Source of the DNA: Siphonodentalium dalli
Taxonomy: Eukaryota; Mollusca; Scaphopoda; Gadilida; Siphonodentaliidae
Assembly: GCA_032622095.1 (NCBI GenBank)
Contig: CP136066.1
Location: forward strand, 172,175,164 to 172,239,163
Length of the DNA stretch: 64,000 bases
Direction: 5' to 3'
The notes beneath the pieces were generated by a model. It had not been told where the DNA came from. It did not search any database and was given only the letters and a program-made list of their open reading frames with translations. The position numbers and the translations under genes are program-made. Position 1 is the first letter of the stretch. Every line of letters starts with the position of its first letter. This document shows positions 8,937 to 24,006 of this stretch, piece after piece.

Positions 8937-11420
8937 AGTGTGGCTAGGGTGATGATGTGTAGGGTGTGGGGGTAGAGCGAACCCTATATGTGATCGGATT
9001 GCGACAGCAAGTGGGTCAAAAGCAGCGTGATGAGGAATCCTTTCTTCCGACTTTGAAATCTTTCTTCGCCTCCCGAAAAACCTTAGACACCCGGGCGGGT
9101 ACCCATGCTTCCTCGAATTCGGCATATACATATACGACGGAGCCAGCGACTTTGTGAATACCACCTCGCCTTCGACTTCGGCGCGCGACGGAGATCGGTT
9201 TGCCCGTCTTTAGCGGACAAATCTCCCAGTCGAAGGCTAAGTCTCAACAGATCGCAGTGAGGTTCATCTCGTACTGAGCAACATTACCGTACTGAGCAAG
9301 ATTGTTTCGGACGGTTCGTCGACTCCCGTGAAGGAAAAGAAGGAAAGGCTGACATTTATATCCGTCAATTCCTTGAAGTTTCAGAGCCAACTTTCGCCAG
9401 GTTTAGAATTTTCTAAACTTGCCCAGGCAACACCACGAGGAGGCAATTAGGGTCGGCTGACCCTAAAAGGTTGGCTTTTATTTGCCCACCCCCAATGCCC
9501 CAGAAGGAAGGGAAAAGACCAGGGAATGAGAAGGGAAAAGACCAGGATCTTCCCAAGTGACAAGGCAGTGATTCAGAACCCCAAAATAGAGAAGTAATTT
9601 CAGCCAAGAAAAGAAAACTTGTTCAAAAGAACGATGACGGTTTGGCTTTTAGTTGCCCACTCCCACAATGCCCCAGAAGGGAAGGGAAAAGAAATGTATG
9701 ACCAAAGGGTGGAGTGGACTGATAAGACGCCAGTCACCCCGTCTTCGGCCAAAGACCAGGATCTTCCCCAGCGGCAGATATAGCAGTAGTAGCAGAGTAG
9801 CAGTAGCAGTGATAGCAGAGTAGCAGTAGCAGTGATTCAGAAAGCAAAAAAAGATGGTGGGATCTTGGACATGGTTCGGAAAAGAAAAGTGCGAATTTAC
9901 GACGCGGGAAGAAAACCAGGAAGAAATTGCAACAGCTCACACCTCGACACACCTTTCAGATCATTGAAGATGTCGAATCTGAAGAAAGTTATATTCCACG
10001 TGGGCACTTGCCCCGCAGTTTTATTGTAAAAGCTTCCAAGTTGGCGGGCTGAATCAGAGGTAACTATTTAAATTGTCGAATCTGAAGAAAGTTATATTCC
10101 ATGTGGGCACTTGCCCCGCAGTTTTATTGTAAAAGCTTCAAGTTGGGGGGCTGAATCAGAGGTAACTATTTAAATTGAATCTAATTTCAAGTAAATGAAC
10201 GCACACGTCAACCAAAGACGACAGAGGAGAGATTCCTGCATATATATTGGATATGGGTGGACGACAACGAGGAAGAAATTGCAACAACAGCTCACAGAGA
10301 TACCTTGGAATGGGACGCCAGCAGCCATGCCACAACCTCCATGAGAGGTAACTCGATAGTGGGATCGGACTCCGCCGCCTGTAAATAGGCCAAATCACCT
10401 GCGGGTGAATTTGATTCGTCTGTGGACGAATTAAGAACTCAAAGCGGGATGGGACTCATAAGATACATAATTTGATTAAATAAAATTCAAAACCACTTTT
10501 ATCAATACTAGCTATTGATTCACTTAGGATACATCAGTTGACTAAAGCAAATTAAAATCCACTGGAATGCACACTGTCGATTCATATAATATACATACTT
10601 TGACTAATACAAATTCAAAACCGCTCGAGCCAACACTGTTGATTCACATAAGATACACCATTTTGTTTAAGAATATCCCCAACTACTCGAATCAATACCC
10701 TTCACAAGATAGATAACGTAAGTAAAGCAAATTCAAATCAACACTGTTGAATAACTTAAGATACATAATTTGATTACAGCAAATAAAAAAACACTCGAAT
10801 CAATAAGATGTGTTCAATATAACGGAATAGTACAGCACCCCTTGGTAATATAGTCATAACGCGGTAACAACGAAGAGCGTCTGTAAGAAACATTTACAAC
10901 CTGGAAATTTGCTGACTTTTGGCACGCTTTCTCGGAGTGCCCTTCATGACTGAAACTTCCTTGAATTTTGGAAAAACATGCGCCAATGCATTCTCTTATA
11001 TATGCAAATTTCCCATATATAAGAGAATTCACTGGTATACAAGTATAATGCAGCACCAGTGCAGTTCTCGTCATGAAAGGAATATCGCACTGTAGCTACG
11101 CATGTCGTGTATTTATATACTTAAACTTATACCTCTTCTGAAATAACGTATACACGATCCGGATGATCCACGTCAGTTTAAGCCTTCGTGTACCGCACTC
11201 GAACAGTACAATTGCCCCAATTGCCACAAAATATTCGTATTTACATACCTGCCCAAAATACAGACAGTATAATAATATATTACGTATATCAATACACTAT
11301 ATAGAGTTCAAAACTGATATTGACGATATGACCACGTCGACGTTTGGTTTTGAACAGACCTGTTCATCTATAAACCAATATTACCGGCATTGCATGCTTT
11401 CAGTGCATGATGAACTATGA
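8937..11420. repeat. Satellite unit 3 (subtype C), 2,484 bp
   Basis: Subtype C is marked by GATGATGTGTAGG near the start, small deletions around 9480-9570 (TTGCCCACCCCCAATGCC, GGGAATGAGAAGG), CAGTCACCCCG, GAATCTAATTTC and CACACTGTCG. The rRNA relic is at 9216-9384. Confidence 0.95.
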
Positions 11421-13915
11421 AGTGTGGCTAGGGTGATGAGGTGTAGGGTGTGGGGGTAGAGCGAACCCTATATGTGATCGGATTGCGACAGCAAGTGGGT
11501 CAAAAGCAGCGTGATGAGGAATCCTTTCTTCCGACTTTGAAATCTTTCTTCGCCTCCCGAAAAACCTTAGACACCCGGGCGGGTACCCATGCTTCCTCGA
11601 ATTCGGCATATACATATACGACGGAGCCAGCGACTTTGTGAATACCACCTCGCCTTCGACTTCGGCGCGCGACGGAGATCGGTTTGCCCGTCTTTAGCGC
11701 ACAAATCTCCCAGTCGAAGGCTAAGTCTCAACAGATCGCAGTGAGGTTCATCTCGTACTGAGCAACATTACCGTACTGAGCAAGATTGTTTCGGACGGTT
11801 CGTCGACTCCCGTGAAGGAAAAGAAGGAAAGGCTGACATTTATATCCGTCAATTCCTTGAAGTTTCAGAGCCAACTTTCGCCAGGTTTAGAATTTTCTAA
11901 ACTTGCCCAGGCAACACCACGAGGAGGCAATTAGGGTCGGCTGACCCTAAAAGGTTGGCTTTTATTTGCCCAACCCCCAATGCCCCCAGAAGGAAGGGAA
12001 AAGACCAGGGAAGGAGAAGGGAAAAGACCAGGATCTTCCCAAGTGACAAGGCAGTGATAGCAGTGATTCAGAACCCCAAAAAAGAGAAGTAATTTCCGCC
12101 AAGAAAAGAAAACTTGTTCAAAAGAACGATGACGGTTTGGCTTTTAGTTGCCCACCCCCACAATGCCCCAGAAGGGAAGGGAAAAGAAATGTATGACCAA
12201 AGGGTGGAGTGGACTGATAAGACGCCAGTCATCCCGTCTTCGGCCAAAGACCAGGATCTTCCCCAGCGGCAGATATAGCAGTAGTAGCAGAGTAGCAGTA
12301 GCAGTGATAGCAGAGTAGCAATAGCAGTGATTCAGAAAGCAAAAACAGATGGTGGGATCTTGGACATGGTTCGGAAAAGAAAAGAGCGAATTTACGACGC
12401 GGAAAGAAAACCAGGAAGAAATTGCAACAGCTCACACCTCGACACACCTTTCAGATCATTGAAGATGTCGAATCTGAAGAAAGTTATATTCCATGTGGGC
12501 ACTTGCCCCGCAGTTTTATTGTAAAAGCTTCCAAGTTGGCGGGCTGAATCAGAGGTAACTATTTAAATTGTCGAATATGAAGAAAGTTATATTCCATGTG
12601 GGCACTTGCCCCGCAGTTTTATTGTAAAAGCTTCAAGTTGGGGGGCTGAATCAGAGGTAACTATTTAAATTGAATCGAATTTCAAGTAAATGAACGCAGA
12701 CGTCAACCAAAGACGACAGAGGAGAGATTCCTGCATATATATTGGATATGGGTGGACGACAACGAGGAAGAAATTGCAACAACAGCTCACAGAGATACCT
12801 TGGAATGGGACGCCAGCAGCCATGCCACAACCTCCATGAGAGGTAACTCGATAGTGGGATCTGACTCCGCCGCCTGTAAATAGGCCAAATCACCTGCGGG
12901 TGAATTTGATTCGTCTGTGGACGAATTAAGAACTCAAAGCGGAATGGGACTCATAAGATACATAATTTGATTAAATAAAATTCAAAACCACTTTTATCAA
13001 TACTAGCTATTGATTCACTTAGGATACATCAGTTGACTAAAGCAAATTAAAATCCACTGGAATGCACACGGTCGATTCATATAATATACATACTTTGACT
13101 AATACAAATTCAAAACCGCTCGAGCCAACACTGTTGATTCACATAAGATACACCATTTTGTTTAAGAATATCCACAACTACTCGAATCAATACCCTTCAC
13201 AAGATAGATAACGTAAGTAAAGCAAATTCAAATCAACACTGTTGAATAACTTAAGATACATAATTTGATTACAGCAAATAAAAAAACACTCGAGTCAATA
13301 AGATGTGTTCAATATAACGGAATAGTACAGCACCCCTTGGTAATATAGTCATAACGCGGTAACAACGAAGAGCGTCTGTAAGAAACATTTACAACCTGGA
13401 AATTTGCTGACTTTTGGCACGCTTTCTCGGAGTGCCCTTCATGACTGAAACTTCCTTGAATTTTGGAAAAACATGCGCCAATGCATTCTCTTATATATGC
13501 AAATTTCCCATATATAAGAGAATTCACTGGTATACAAGTATAATGCAGCACCAGTGCAGTTTTCGTCATGAAAGGGATATCGCACTGTAGCTACGCATGT
13601 CGTGTATTTATAGACTTAAACTTATACCTCTTCTGAAATAACGTATACACGATCCGGATGATCCACGTCAGTTTAAGCCTTCGTGTACCGCACTCGAACA
13701 GTACAATTGCCCAAATTGCCACAAAATATTCGTATTTACATACCTGCCCAAAATACAGACAGTATAATAATATATTACGTATATCAATACACTATATAGA
13801 GTTCAAAACTGATATTGACGATATGACCACGTCGACGTTTGGTTTTGAACAGACCTGTTCATCTATAAACCATTATTACCGGCATTGCATGCTTTCAGTG
13901 CATGATGAACTATGA
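11421..13915. repeat. Satellite unit 4 (subtype A), 2,495 bp
   Basis: It carries the same diagnostic variants as unit 1, including AAAACAGATGG and GGATCTGACTCC, and has the same length. A private TTTAGCGCAC variant near 11,697 is shared with unit 7. The rRNA relic is at 11700-11868. Confidence 0.95.
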
Positions 13916-16409
13916 AGTGTGGCTAGGGTGATGAGGTGTAGGGTGTGGGGGTAGAGCGAACCCTATATGTGATCGGATTGCGACAGCAAGTGGGTCAAAA
14001 GCAGCGTGATGAGGAATCCTTTCTTCCGACTTTGAAATCTTTCTTCGCCTCCCGAAAAACCTTAGACACCCGGGCGGGTACCCATGCTTCCTCGAATTCG
14101 GCATATACATATACGACGGAGCCAGCGACTTTGTGAATACCACCTCGCCTTCGACTTCGGCGCGCGACGGAGATCGGTTTGCCCGTCTTTAGCGGACAAA
14201 TCTCCCAGTCGAAGGCTAAGTCTCAACAAATCGCAGTGAGGTTCATCTCGTACTGAGCAACATTACCGTACTGAGCAAGATTGTTTCGGACGGTTCGTCG
14301 ACTCCCGTGAAGGAAAAGAAGGAAAGGCTGACATTTATATCAGTCAATTCCTTGAAGTTTCAGAGCCAACTTTCGCCAGGTTTAGAATTTTCTAAACTTG
14401 CCCAGGCAACACCACGAGGAGGCAATTAGGGTCAGCTGACCCTAAAAGGTTGGCTGTTATTTGCCCAACCGCCAATGCCCCCAGAAGGAAGGGAAAAGAC
14501 CAGGGAAGGAGAAGGGAAAAGACCAGGATCTTCCCAAGTGACAAGGCAGTGATAGCAGTGATTCAGAACCCCAAAAAAGAGAAGTAATTTCAGCCAAGAA
14601 AAGAAAACTTGTTCAAAAGAACGATGACGGTTTGGCTTTTAGTTGCCCACCCCCACAATGCCCCAGAAGGGAAGGGAAAAGAAATGTATGACCAAAGGGT
14701 GGAGTGGACTGATAAGACGCCAGTCATCCCGTCTTCGGCCAAAGACCAGGATCTTCCCCAGCGGCAGATATAGCAGTAGTAGCAGAGTAGCAGTAGCAGT
14801 GATAGCAGAGTAGCAGTAGCAGTGATTCAGAAAGCAAAAAAAGATGGTGGGATCTTGGACATGGTTCGGAAAAGAAAAGTGCGAATTTACGACGCGGGAA
14901 GAAAACCAGGAAGAAATTGCAACAGCTCACACCTCGACACACCTTTCAGATCATTGAAGATGTCGAATCTGAAGAAAGTTATATTCCATGTGGGCACTTG
15001 CCCCGCAGTTTTATTGTAAAAGCTTCAAGTTGGCGGGCTGAATCAGAGGTAACTATTTAAATTGTCGAATCTGAAGAAAGTTATATTCCATGTGGGCACT
15101 TGCCCCGCAGTTTTATTGTAAAAGCTTCAAGTTGGCGGGCTGAATCAGAGGTAACTATTTAAATTGAATCGAATTTCAAGTAAATGAACGCAGACGTCAA
15201 CCAAAGACGACAGAGGAGAGATTCCTGCATATATATTGGATATGGGTGGACGACAACGAGGAAGAAATTGCAACAACAGCTCACAGAGATACCTTGGAAT
15301 GGGACGCCAGCAGCCATGCCACAACCTCCATGAGAGGTAACTCGATAGTGGGATCGGACTCCGCCGCCTGTAAATAGGCCAAATCACCTGCGGGTGAATT
15401 TGATTCGTCTGTGGACGAATTAAGAACTCAAAGCGGGATGGGACTCATAAGATACATAATTTGATTAAATAAAATTCAAAACCACTTTTATCAATACTAG
15501 CTATTGATTCACTTAGGATACATCAGTTGACTAAAGCAAATTAAAATCCACTGGAATGCACACGGTCGATTCATATAATATACATACTTTGACTAATACA
15601 AATTCAAAACCGCTCGAGCCAACACTGTTGATTCACATAAGATACACCATTTTGTTTAAGAATATCCACAACTACTCGAATCAATACCCTTCACAAGATA
15701 GATAACGTAAGTAAAGCAAATTCAAATCAACACTGTTGAATAACTTAAGATACATAATTTGATTACAGCAAATAAAAAAACACTCGAATCAATAAGATGT
15801 GTTCAATATAACGGAATAGTACAGCACCCCTTGGTAATATAGTCATAACGCGGTAACAACGAAGAGCGTCTGTAAGAAACATTTACAACCTGGAAATTTG
15901 CTGACTTTTGGCACGCTTTCTCGGAGTGCCCTTCATGACTGAAACTTCCTTGAATTTTGGAAAAACATGCGCCAATGCATTCTCTTATATATGCAAATTT
16001 CCCATATATAAGAGAATTCACTGGTATACAAGTATAATGCAGCACCAGTGCAGTTCTCGTCATGAAAGGGATATCGCACTGTAGCTACGCATGTCGTGTA
16101 TTTATAGACTTAAACTTATACCTCTTCTGAAATAACGTATACACGATCCGGATGATCCACGTCAGTTTAAGCCTTCGTGTACCGCACTCGAACAGTACAA
16201 TTGCCCCAATTGCCACAAAATATTCGTATTTACATACCTGCCCAAAATACAGACAGTATAATAATATATTACGTATATCAATACACTATATAGAGTTCAA
16301 AACTGATATTGACGATATGACCACGTCGACGTTTGGTTTTGAACAGACCTGTTCATCTATAAACCAATATTACCGGCATTGCATGCTTTCAGTGCATGAT
16401 GAACTATGA
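13916..16409. repeat. Satellite unit 5 (subtype B), 2,494 bp
   Basis: It carries the subtype B variants of unit 2 and differs from it at very few positions; one is GGAGGCAATTAGG where unit 2 lacks an A. The rRNA relic is at 14195-14363. Confidence 0.95.
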
Positions 16410-18893
16410 AGTGTGGCTAGGGTGATGATGTGTAGGGTGTGGGGGTAGAGCGAACCCTATATGTGATCGGATTGCGACAGCAAGTGGGTCAAAAGCAGCG
16501 TGATGAGGAATCCTTTCTTCCGACTTTGAAATCTTTCTTCGCCTCCCGAAAAACCTTAGACACCCGGGCGGGTACCCATGCTTCCTCGAATTCGGCATAT
16601 ACATATACGACGGAGCCAGCGACTTTGTGAATACCACCTCGCCTTCGACTTCGGCGCGCGACGGAGATCGGTTTGCCCGTCTTTAGCGGACAAATCTCCC
16701 AGTCGAAGGCTAAGTCTCAACAGATCGCAGTGAGGTTCATCTCGTACTGAGCAACATTACCGTACTGAGCAAGATTGTTTCGGACGGTTCGTCGACTCCC
16801 GTGAAGGAAAAGAAGGAAAGGCTGACATTTATATCCGTCAATTCCTTGAAGTTTCAGAGCCAACTTTCGCCAGGTTTAGAATTTTCTAAACTTGCCCAGG
16901 CAACACCACGAGGAGGCAATTAGGGTCGGCTGACCCTAAAAGGTTGGCTTTTATTTGCCCACCCCCAATGCCCCAGAAGGAAGGGAAAAGACCAGGGAAT
17001 GAGAAGGGAAAAGACCAGGATCTTCCCAAGTGACAAGGCAGTGATTCAGAACCCCAAAATAGAGAAGTAATTTCAGCCAAGAAAAGAAAACTTGTTCAAA
17101 AGAACGATGACGGTTTGGCTTTTAGTTGCCCACTCCCACAATGCCCCAGAAGGGAAGGGAAAAGAAATGTATGACCAAAGGGTGGAGTGGACTGATAAGA
17201 CGCCAGTCACCCCGTCTTCGGCCAAAGACCAGGATCTTCCCCAGCGGCAGATATAGCAGTAGTAGCAGAGTAGCAGTAGCAGTGATAGCAGAGTAGCAGT
17301 AGCAGTGATTCAGAAAGCAAAAAAAGATGGTGGGATCTTGGACATGGTTCGGAAAAGAAAAGTGCGAATTTACGACGCGGGAAGAAAACCAGGAAGAAAT
17401 TGCAACAGCTCACACCTCGACACACCTTTCAGATCATTGAAGATGTCGAATCTGAAGAAAGTTATATTCCACGTGGGCACTTGCCCCGCAGTTTTATTGT
17501 AAAAGCTTCCAAGTTGGCGGGCTGAATCAGAGGTAACTATTTAAATTGTCGAATCTGAAGAAAGTTATATTCCATGTGGGCACTTGCCCCGCAGTTTTAT
17601 TGTAAAAGCTTCAAGTTGGGGGGCTGAATCAGAGGTAACTATTTAAATTGAATCTAATTTCAAGTAAATGAACGCACACGTCAACCAAAGACGACAGAGG
17701 AGAGATTCCTGCATATATATTGGATATGGGTGGACGACAACGAGGAAGAAATTGCAACAACAGCTCACAGAGATACCTTGGAATGGGACGCCAGCAGCCA
17801 TGCCACAACCTCCATGAGAGGTAACTCGATAGTGGGATCGGACTCCGCCGCCTGTAAATAGGCCAAATCACCTGCGGGTGAATTTGATTCGTCTGTGGAC
17901 GAATTAAGAACTCAAAGCGGGATGGGACTCATAAGATACATAATTTGATTAAATAAAATTCAAAACCACTTTTATCAATACTAGCTATTGATTCACTTAG
18001 GATACATCAGTTGACTAAAGCAAATTAAAATCCACTGGAATGCACACTGTCGATTCATATAATATACATACTTTGACTAATACAAATTCAAAACCGCTCG
18101 AGCCAACACTGTTGATTCACATAAGATACACCATTTTGTTTAAGAATATCCCCAACTACTCGAATCAATACCCTTCACAAGATAGATAACGTAAGTAAAG
18201 CAAATTCAAATCAACACTGTTGAATAACTTAAGATACATAATTTGATTACAGCAAATAAAAAAACACTCGAATCAATAAGATGTGTTCAATATAACGGAA
18301 TAGTACAGCACCCCTTGGTAATATAGTCATAACGCGGTAACAACGAAGAGCGTCTGTAAGAAACATTTACAACCTGGAAATTTGCTGACTTTTGGCACGC
18401 TTTCTCGGAGTGCCCTTCATGACTGAAACTTCCTTGAATTTTGGAAAAACATGCGCCAATGCATTCTCTTATATATGCAAATTTCCCATATATAAGAGAA
18501 TTCACTGGTATACAAGTATAATGCAGCACCAGTGCAGTTCTCGTCATGAAAGGAATATCGCACTGTAGCTACGCATGTCGTGTATTTATATACTTAAACT
18601 TATACCTCTTCTGAAATAACGTATACACGATCCGGATGATCCACGTCAGTTTAAGCCTTCGTGTACCGCACTCGAACAGTACAATTGCCCCAATTGCCAC
18701 AAAATATTCGTATTTACATACCTGCCCAAAATACAGACAGTATAATAATATATTACGTATATCAATACACTATATAGAGTTCAAAACTGATATTGACGAT
18801 ATGACCACGTCGACGTTTGGTTTTGAACAGACCTGTTCATCTATAAACCAATATTACCGGCATTGCATGCTTTCAGTGCATGATGAACTATGA
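16410..18893. repeat. Satellite unit 6 (subtype C), 2,484 bp
   Basis: It carries the subtype C variants of unit 3 and has the same length. The rRNA relic is at 16689-16857. Confidence 0.95.
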
Positions 18894-21385
18894 AGTGTGG
18901 CTAGGGTGATGAGGTGTAGGGTGTGGGGGTAGAGCGAACCCTATATGTGATCGGATTGCGACAGCAAGTGGGTCAAAAGCAGCGTGATGAGGAATCCTTT
19001 CTTCCGACTTTGAAATCTTTCTTCGCCTCCCGAAAAACCTTAGACACCCGGGCGGGTACCCATGCTTCCTCGAATTCGGCATATACATATACGACGGAGC
19101 CAGCGACTTTGTGAATACCACCTCGCCTTCGACTTCGGCGCGCGACGGAGATCGGTTTGCCCGTCTTTAGCGCACAAATCTCCCAGTCGAAGGCTAAGTC
19201 TCAACAGATCGCAGTGAGGTTCATCTCGTACTGAGCAACATTACCGTACTGAGCAAGATTGTTTCGGACGGTTCGTCGACTCCCGTGAAGGAAAAGAAGG
19301 AAAGGCTGACATTTATATCCGTCAATTCCTTGAAGTTTCAGAGCCAACTTTCGCCAGGTTTAGAATTTTCTAAACTTGCCCAGGCAACACCACGAGGAGG
19401 CAATTAGGGTCGGCTGACCCTAAAAGGTTGGCTTTTATTTGCCCACCCCCAATGCCCCAGAAGGAAGGGAAAAGACCAGGGAAGGAGAAGGAGAAAGACC
19501 AGGATCTTCCCAAGTGACAAGGCAGTGATAGCAGTGATTCAGAACCCCAAAAAAGAGAAGTAATTTCAGCCAAGAAAAGAAAACTTGTTCAAAAGAACGA
19601 TGACGGTTTGGCTTTTAGTTGCCCACCCCCACAATGCCCCAGAAGGGAAGGGAAAAGAAATGTATGACCAACGGGTGGAGTGGACTGATAAGACGCCAGT
19701 CATCCCGTCTTCGGCCAAAGACCAGGATCTTCCCCAGCGGCAGATATAGCAGTAGTAGCAGAGTAGCAGTAGCAGTGATAGCAGAGTAGCAGTAGCAGTG
19801 ATTCAGAAAGCAAAAAAAGATGGTGGGATCTTGGACATGGTTCGGAAAAGAAAAGTGCGAATTTACGACGCGGGAAGAAAACCAGGAAGAAATTGCAACA
19901 GCTCACACCTCGACACACCTTTCAGATCATTGAAGATGTCGAATCTGAAGAAAGTTATATTCCATGTGGGCACTTGCCCCGCAGTTTTATTGTAAAAGCT
20001 TCAAGTTGGCGGGCTGAATCAGAGGTAACTATATAAATTGTCGAATCTGAAGAAAGTTATATTCCATGTCGGCACTTGCCCCGCAGTTTTATTGTAAAAG
20101 CTTCAAGTTGGGGGGCTGAATCAGAGGTAACTATTTAAATTGAATCGAATTTCAAGTAAATGAACGCAGACGTCAACCAAAGACGACAGAGGAGAGATTC
20201 CTGCATATATATTGGATATGGGTGGACGACAACGAGGAAGAAATTGCAACAACAGCTCACAGAGATACCTTGGAATGGGACGCCAGCAGCCATGCCACAA
20301 CCTCCATGAGAGGTAACTCGATAGTGGGATCGGACTCCGCCGCCTGTAAATAGGCCAAATCACCTGCGGGTGAATTTGATTCGTCTGTGGACGAATTAAG
20401 AACTCAAAGCGGGATGGGACTCATAAGATACATAATTTGATTAAATAAAATTCAAAACCACTTTTATCAATACTAGCTATTGATTCACTTAGGATACATC
20501 AGTTGACTAAAGCAAATTAAAATCCACTGGAATGCACACGGTCGATTCATATAATATACATACTTTGACTAATACAAATTCAAAACCGCTTGAGCCAACA
20601 CTGTTGATTCACATAAGATACACCATTTTGTTTAAGAATATCCACAACTACTCGAATCAATACCCTTCACAAGATAGATAACGTAAGTAAAGCAAATTCA
20701 AATCAACACTGTTGAATAACTTAAGATACATAATTTGATTACAGCAAATAAAAAAACACTCGAATCAATAAGATGTGTTCAATATAACGGAATAGTACAG
20801 CACCCCTTGGTAATATAGTCATAACGCGGTAACAACGAAGAGCGTCTGTAAGAAACATTTACAACCTGGAAATTTGCTGACTTTTGGCACGCTTTCTCGG
20901 AGTGCCCTTCATGACTGAAACTTCCTTGAATTTTGGAAAAACATGCGCCAATGCATTCTCTTATATATGCAAATTTCCCATATATAAGAGAATTCACTGG
21001 TATACAAGTATAATGCAGCACCAGTGCAGTTCTCGTCATGAAAGGGATATCGCACTGTAGCTACGCATGTCGTGTATTTATAGACTTAAACTTATACCTC
21101 TTCTGAAATAACGTATACACGATCCGGATGATCCACGTCAGTTTAAGCCTTCGTGTACCGCACTCGAACAGTACAATTGCCCCAATTGCCACAAAATATT
21201 CGTATTTACATACCTGCCCAAAATACAGACAGTATAATAATATATTACGTATATCAATACACTATATAGAGTTCAAAACTGATATTGACGATATGACCAC
21301 GTCGACGTTTGGTTTTGAACAGACCTGTTCATCTATAAACCAATATTACCGGCATTGCATGCTTTCAGTGCATGATGAACTATGA
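18894..21385. repeat. Satellite unit 7 (mosaic), 2,492 bp
   Basis: Its first few hundred bases match unit 4 (TTTAGCGCAC). From about 19,440 it carries the C-like deleted form of the GGGAAAAG block, but with GGAGAAGGAGAAAGACC instead of the TGAGAAGG form. Later it has ACTATATAAATTG, CATGTCGGCAC and CCGCTTGAGCC, which are shared with unit 9. This looks like a recombinant between subtypes. The rRNA relic is at 19173-19341. Confidence 0.9.
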
Positions 21386-23760
21386 AGTGTGGCTAGGGTG
21401 ATGAGGTGTAGGGTGTGGGGGTAGAGCGAACCCTATATGTGATCGGATTGCGACAGCAAGTGGGTCAAAAGCAGCGTGATGAGGAATCCTTTCTTCCGAC
21501 TTTGAAATCTTTCTTCGCCTCCCGAAAAACCTTAGACACCCGGGCGGGTACCCATGCTTCCTCGAATTCGGCATATACATATACGACGGAGCCAGCGACT
21601 TTGTGAATACCACCTCGCCTTCGACTTCGGCGCGCGACGGAGATCGGTTTGCCCGTCTTTAGCGGACAAATCTCCCAGTCGAAGGCTAAGTCTCAACAGA
21701 TCGCAGTGAGGTTCATCTCGTACTGAGCAACATTACCGTACTGAGCAAGATTGTTTCGGACGGTTCGTCGACTCCCGTGAAGGAAAAGAAGGAAAGGCTG
21801 ACATTTATATCCGTCAATTCCTTGAAGTTTCAGAGCCAACTTTCGCCAGGTTTAGAATTTTCTAAACTTGCCCAGGCAACACCACGAGGAGGCAATTAGG
21901 GTCGGCTGACCCTAAAAGGTTGGCTTTTATTTGCCCAACCCCCAATGCCCCCAGAAGGAAGGGAAAAGACCAGGGAAGGAGAAGGGAAAAGACCAGGATC
22001 TTCCCAAGTGACAAGGCAGTGATAGCAGTGATTCAGAACCCCAAAAAAGAGAAGTAATTTCCGCCAAGAAAAGAAAACTTGTTCAAAAGAACGATGACGG
22101 TTTGGCTTTTAGTTGCCCACCCCCACAATGCCCCAGAAGGGAAGGGAAAAGAAATGTATGACCAAAGGGTGGAGTGGACTGATAAGACGCCAGTCATCCC
22201 GTCTTCGGCCAAAGACCAGGATCTTCCCCAGCGGCAGATATAGCAGTAGTAGCAGAGTAGCAGTAGCAGTGATAGCAGAGTAGCAATAGCAGTGATTCAG
22301 AAAGCAAAAAAAGATGGTGGGATCTTGGACATGGTTCGGAAAAGAAAAGAGCGAATTTACGACGCGGAAAGAAAACCAGGAAGAAATTGCAACAGCTCAC
22401 ACCTCGACACACCTTTCAGATCATTGAAGATGTCGAATCTGAAGAAAGTTATATTCCATGTGGGCACTTGCCCCGCAGTTTTATTGTAAAAGCTTCCAAG
22501 TTGGCGGGCTGAATCAGAGGTAACTATTTAAATTGTCGAATCTGAAGAAAGTTATATTCCATGTGGGCACTTGCCCCGCAGTTTTATTGTAAAAGCTTCA
22601 AGTTGGGGGGCTGAATCAGAGGTAACTATTTAAATTGAATCGAATTTCAAGTAAATGAACGCAGACGTCAACCAAAGACGACAGAGGAGAGATTCCTGCA
22701 TATATATTGGATATGGGTGGACGACAACGAGGAAGAAATTGCAACAACAGCTCACAGAGATACCTTGGAATGGGACGCCAGCAGCCATGCCACAACCTCC
22801 ATGAGAGGTAACTCGATAGTGGGATCTGACTCCGCCGCCTGTAAATAGGCCAAATCACCTGCGGGTGAATTTGATTCGTCTGTGGACGAATTAAGAACTC
22901 AAAGCGGGATGGGACTCATAAGATACATAATTTGATTAAATAAAATTCAAAACCACTTTTATCAATACTAGCTATTGATTCACTTAGGATACATCAGTTG
23001 ACTAAAGCAAATTAAAATCCACTGGAATGCACACGGTCGATTCATATAATATACATACTTTGACTAATACAAATTCAAAACCGCTCGAGCCAACACTGTT
23101 GATTCACATAAGATACACCATTTTGTTTAAGAATATCCACAACTACTCGAATCAATACCCTTCACAAGATAGATAACGTAAGTAAAGCAAATTCAAATCA
23201 ACACTGTTGAATAACTTAAGATACATAATTTGATTACAGCAAATAAAAAAACACTCGAGTCAATAAGATGTGTTCAATATAACGGAATAGTACAGCACCC
23301 CTTGGTAATATAGTCATAACGCGGTAACAACGAAGAGCGTCTGTAAGAAACATTTACAACCTGGAAATTTGCTGACTTTTGGCACGCTTTCTCGGAGTGC
23401 CCTTCATGACTGAAACTTCCTTGAATTTTGGAAAAACATGCGCCAATGCATTCTCTTATATATGCAAATTTCCCATATATAAGAGAATTCACTGGTATAC
23501 AAGTATAATGCAGCACCAGTGCAGTTTTCGTCATGAAAGGGATATCGCACTGTAGCTACGCATGTCGTGTATTTATAGACTTAAACTTATACCTCTTCTG
23601 AAATAACGTATACACGATCCGGATGATCCACGTCAGTTTAAGCCTTCGTGTACCGCACTCGAACAGTACAATTGCCCAAATTGCCACAAAATATTCGTAT
23701 TTACATACCTGCCCAAAATACAGACAGTATAATAATATATTACGTATATCAATACACTAT
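21386..23760. repeat. Satellite unit 8, left part (2,375 bp), interrupted
   Basis: An A-like unit (GGATCTGACTCC, CCCAAATTGCC) that stops at CAATACACTAT, where the 22-kb insertion begins. It continues at 46228-46347. The two parts total 2,495 bp, the length of subtype A. The rRNA relic is at 21665-21833. Confidence 0.95.
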
Positions 23761-23787
23761 CCCAGTAAACATTGCGGCACCAATTTG
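23761..23787 (+). repeat. Left terminal inverted repeat of the 22-kb insertion
   Basis: It begins CCCAGTAAACATTGCGGCAC and pairs with 46199-46225 with two mismatches. It is followed by further GGCACC/GGTACC palindromes that are similar to, but not collinear with, those inside the right end. Confidence 0.85.
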
Positions 23788-24006
23788 GTGCTGATCTGGC
23801 ACCAGTAAAGGTACCAGTTTGGTACCGGATTTCCGGTGCCGATTTGGCATTGAAGTTGCACCCCGGTCATGCACCGGAATGGCACCAGTAAAGCGGTGGC
23901 ACATTTTTTTCAGTCATTTACTAGTTTACTCAATATATCATATAGTGATGTAAAATCATCTAGTATATATACTGTTGAATGAACACCGGGCTAGTGCTGT
24001 TTTGCC

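Noticed and set aside
23755-23765. CACTA immediately before the insertion, suggesting a CACTA/EnSpm transposon
   Set aside because: CACTATATAG is present at this place in all uninterrupted units, so it is target sequence and not the element end.
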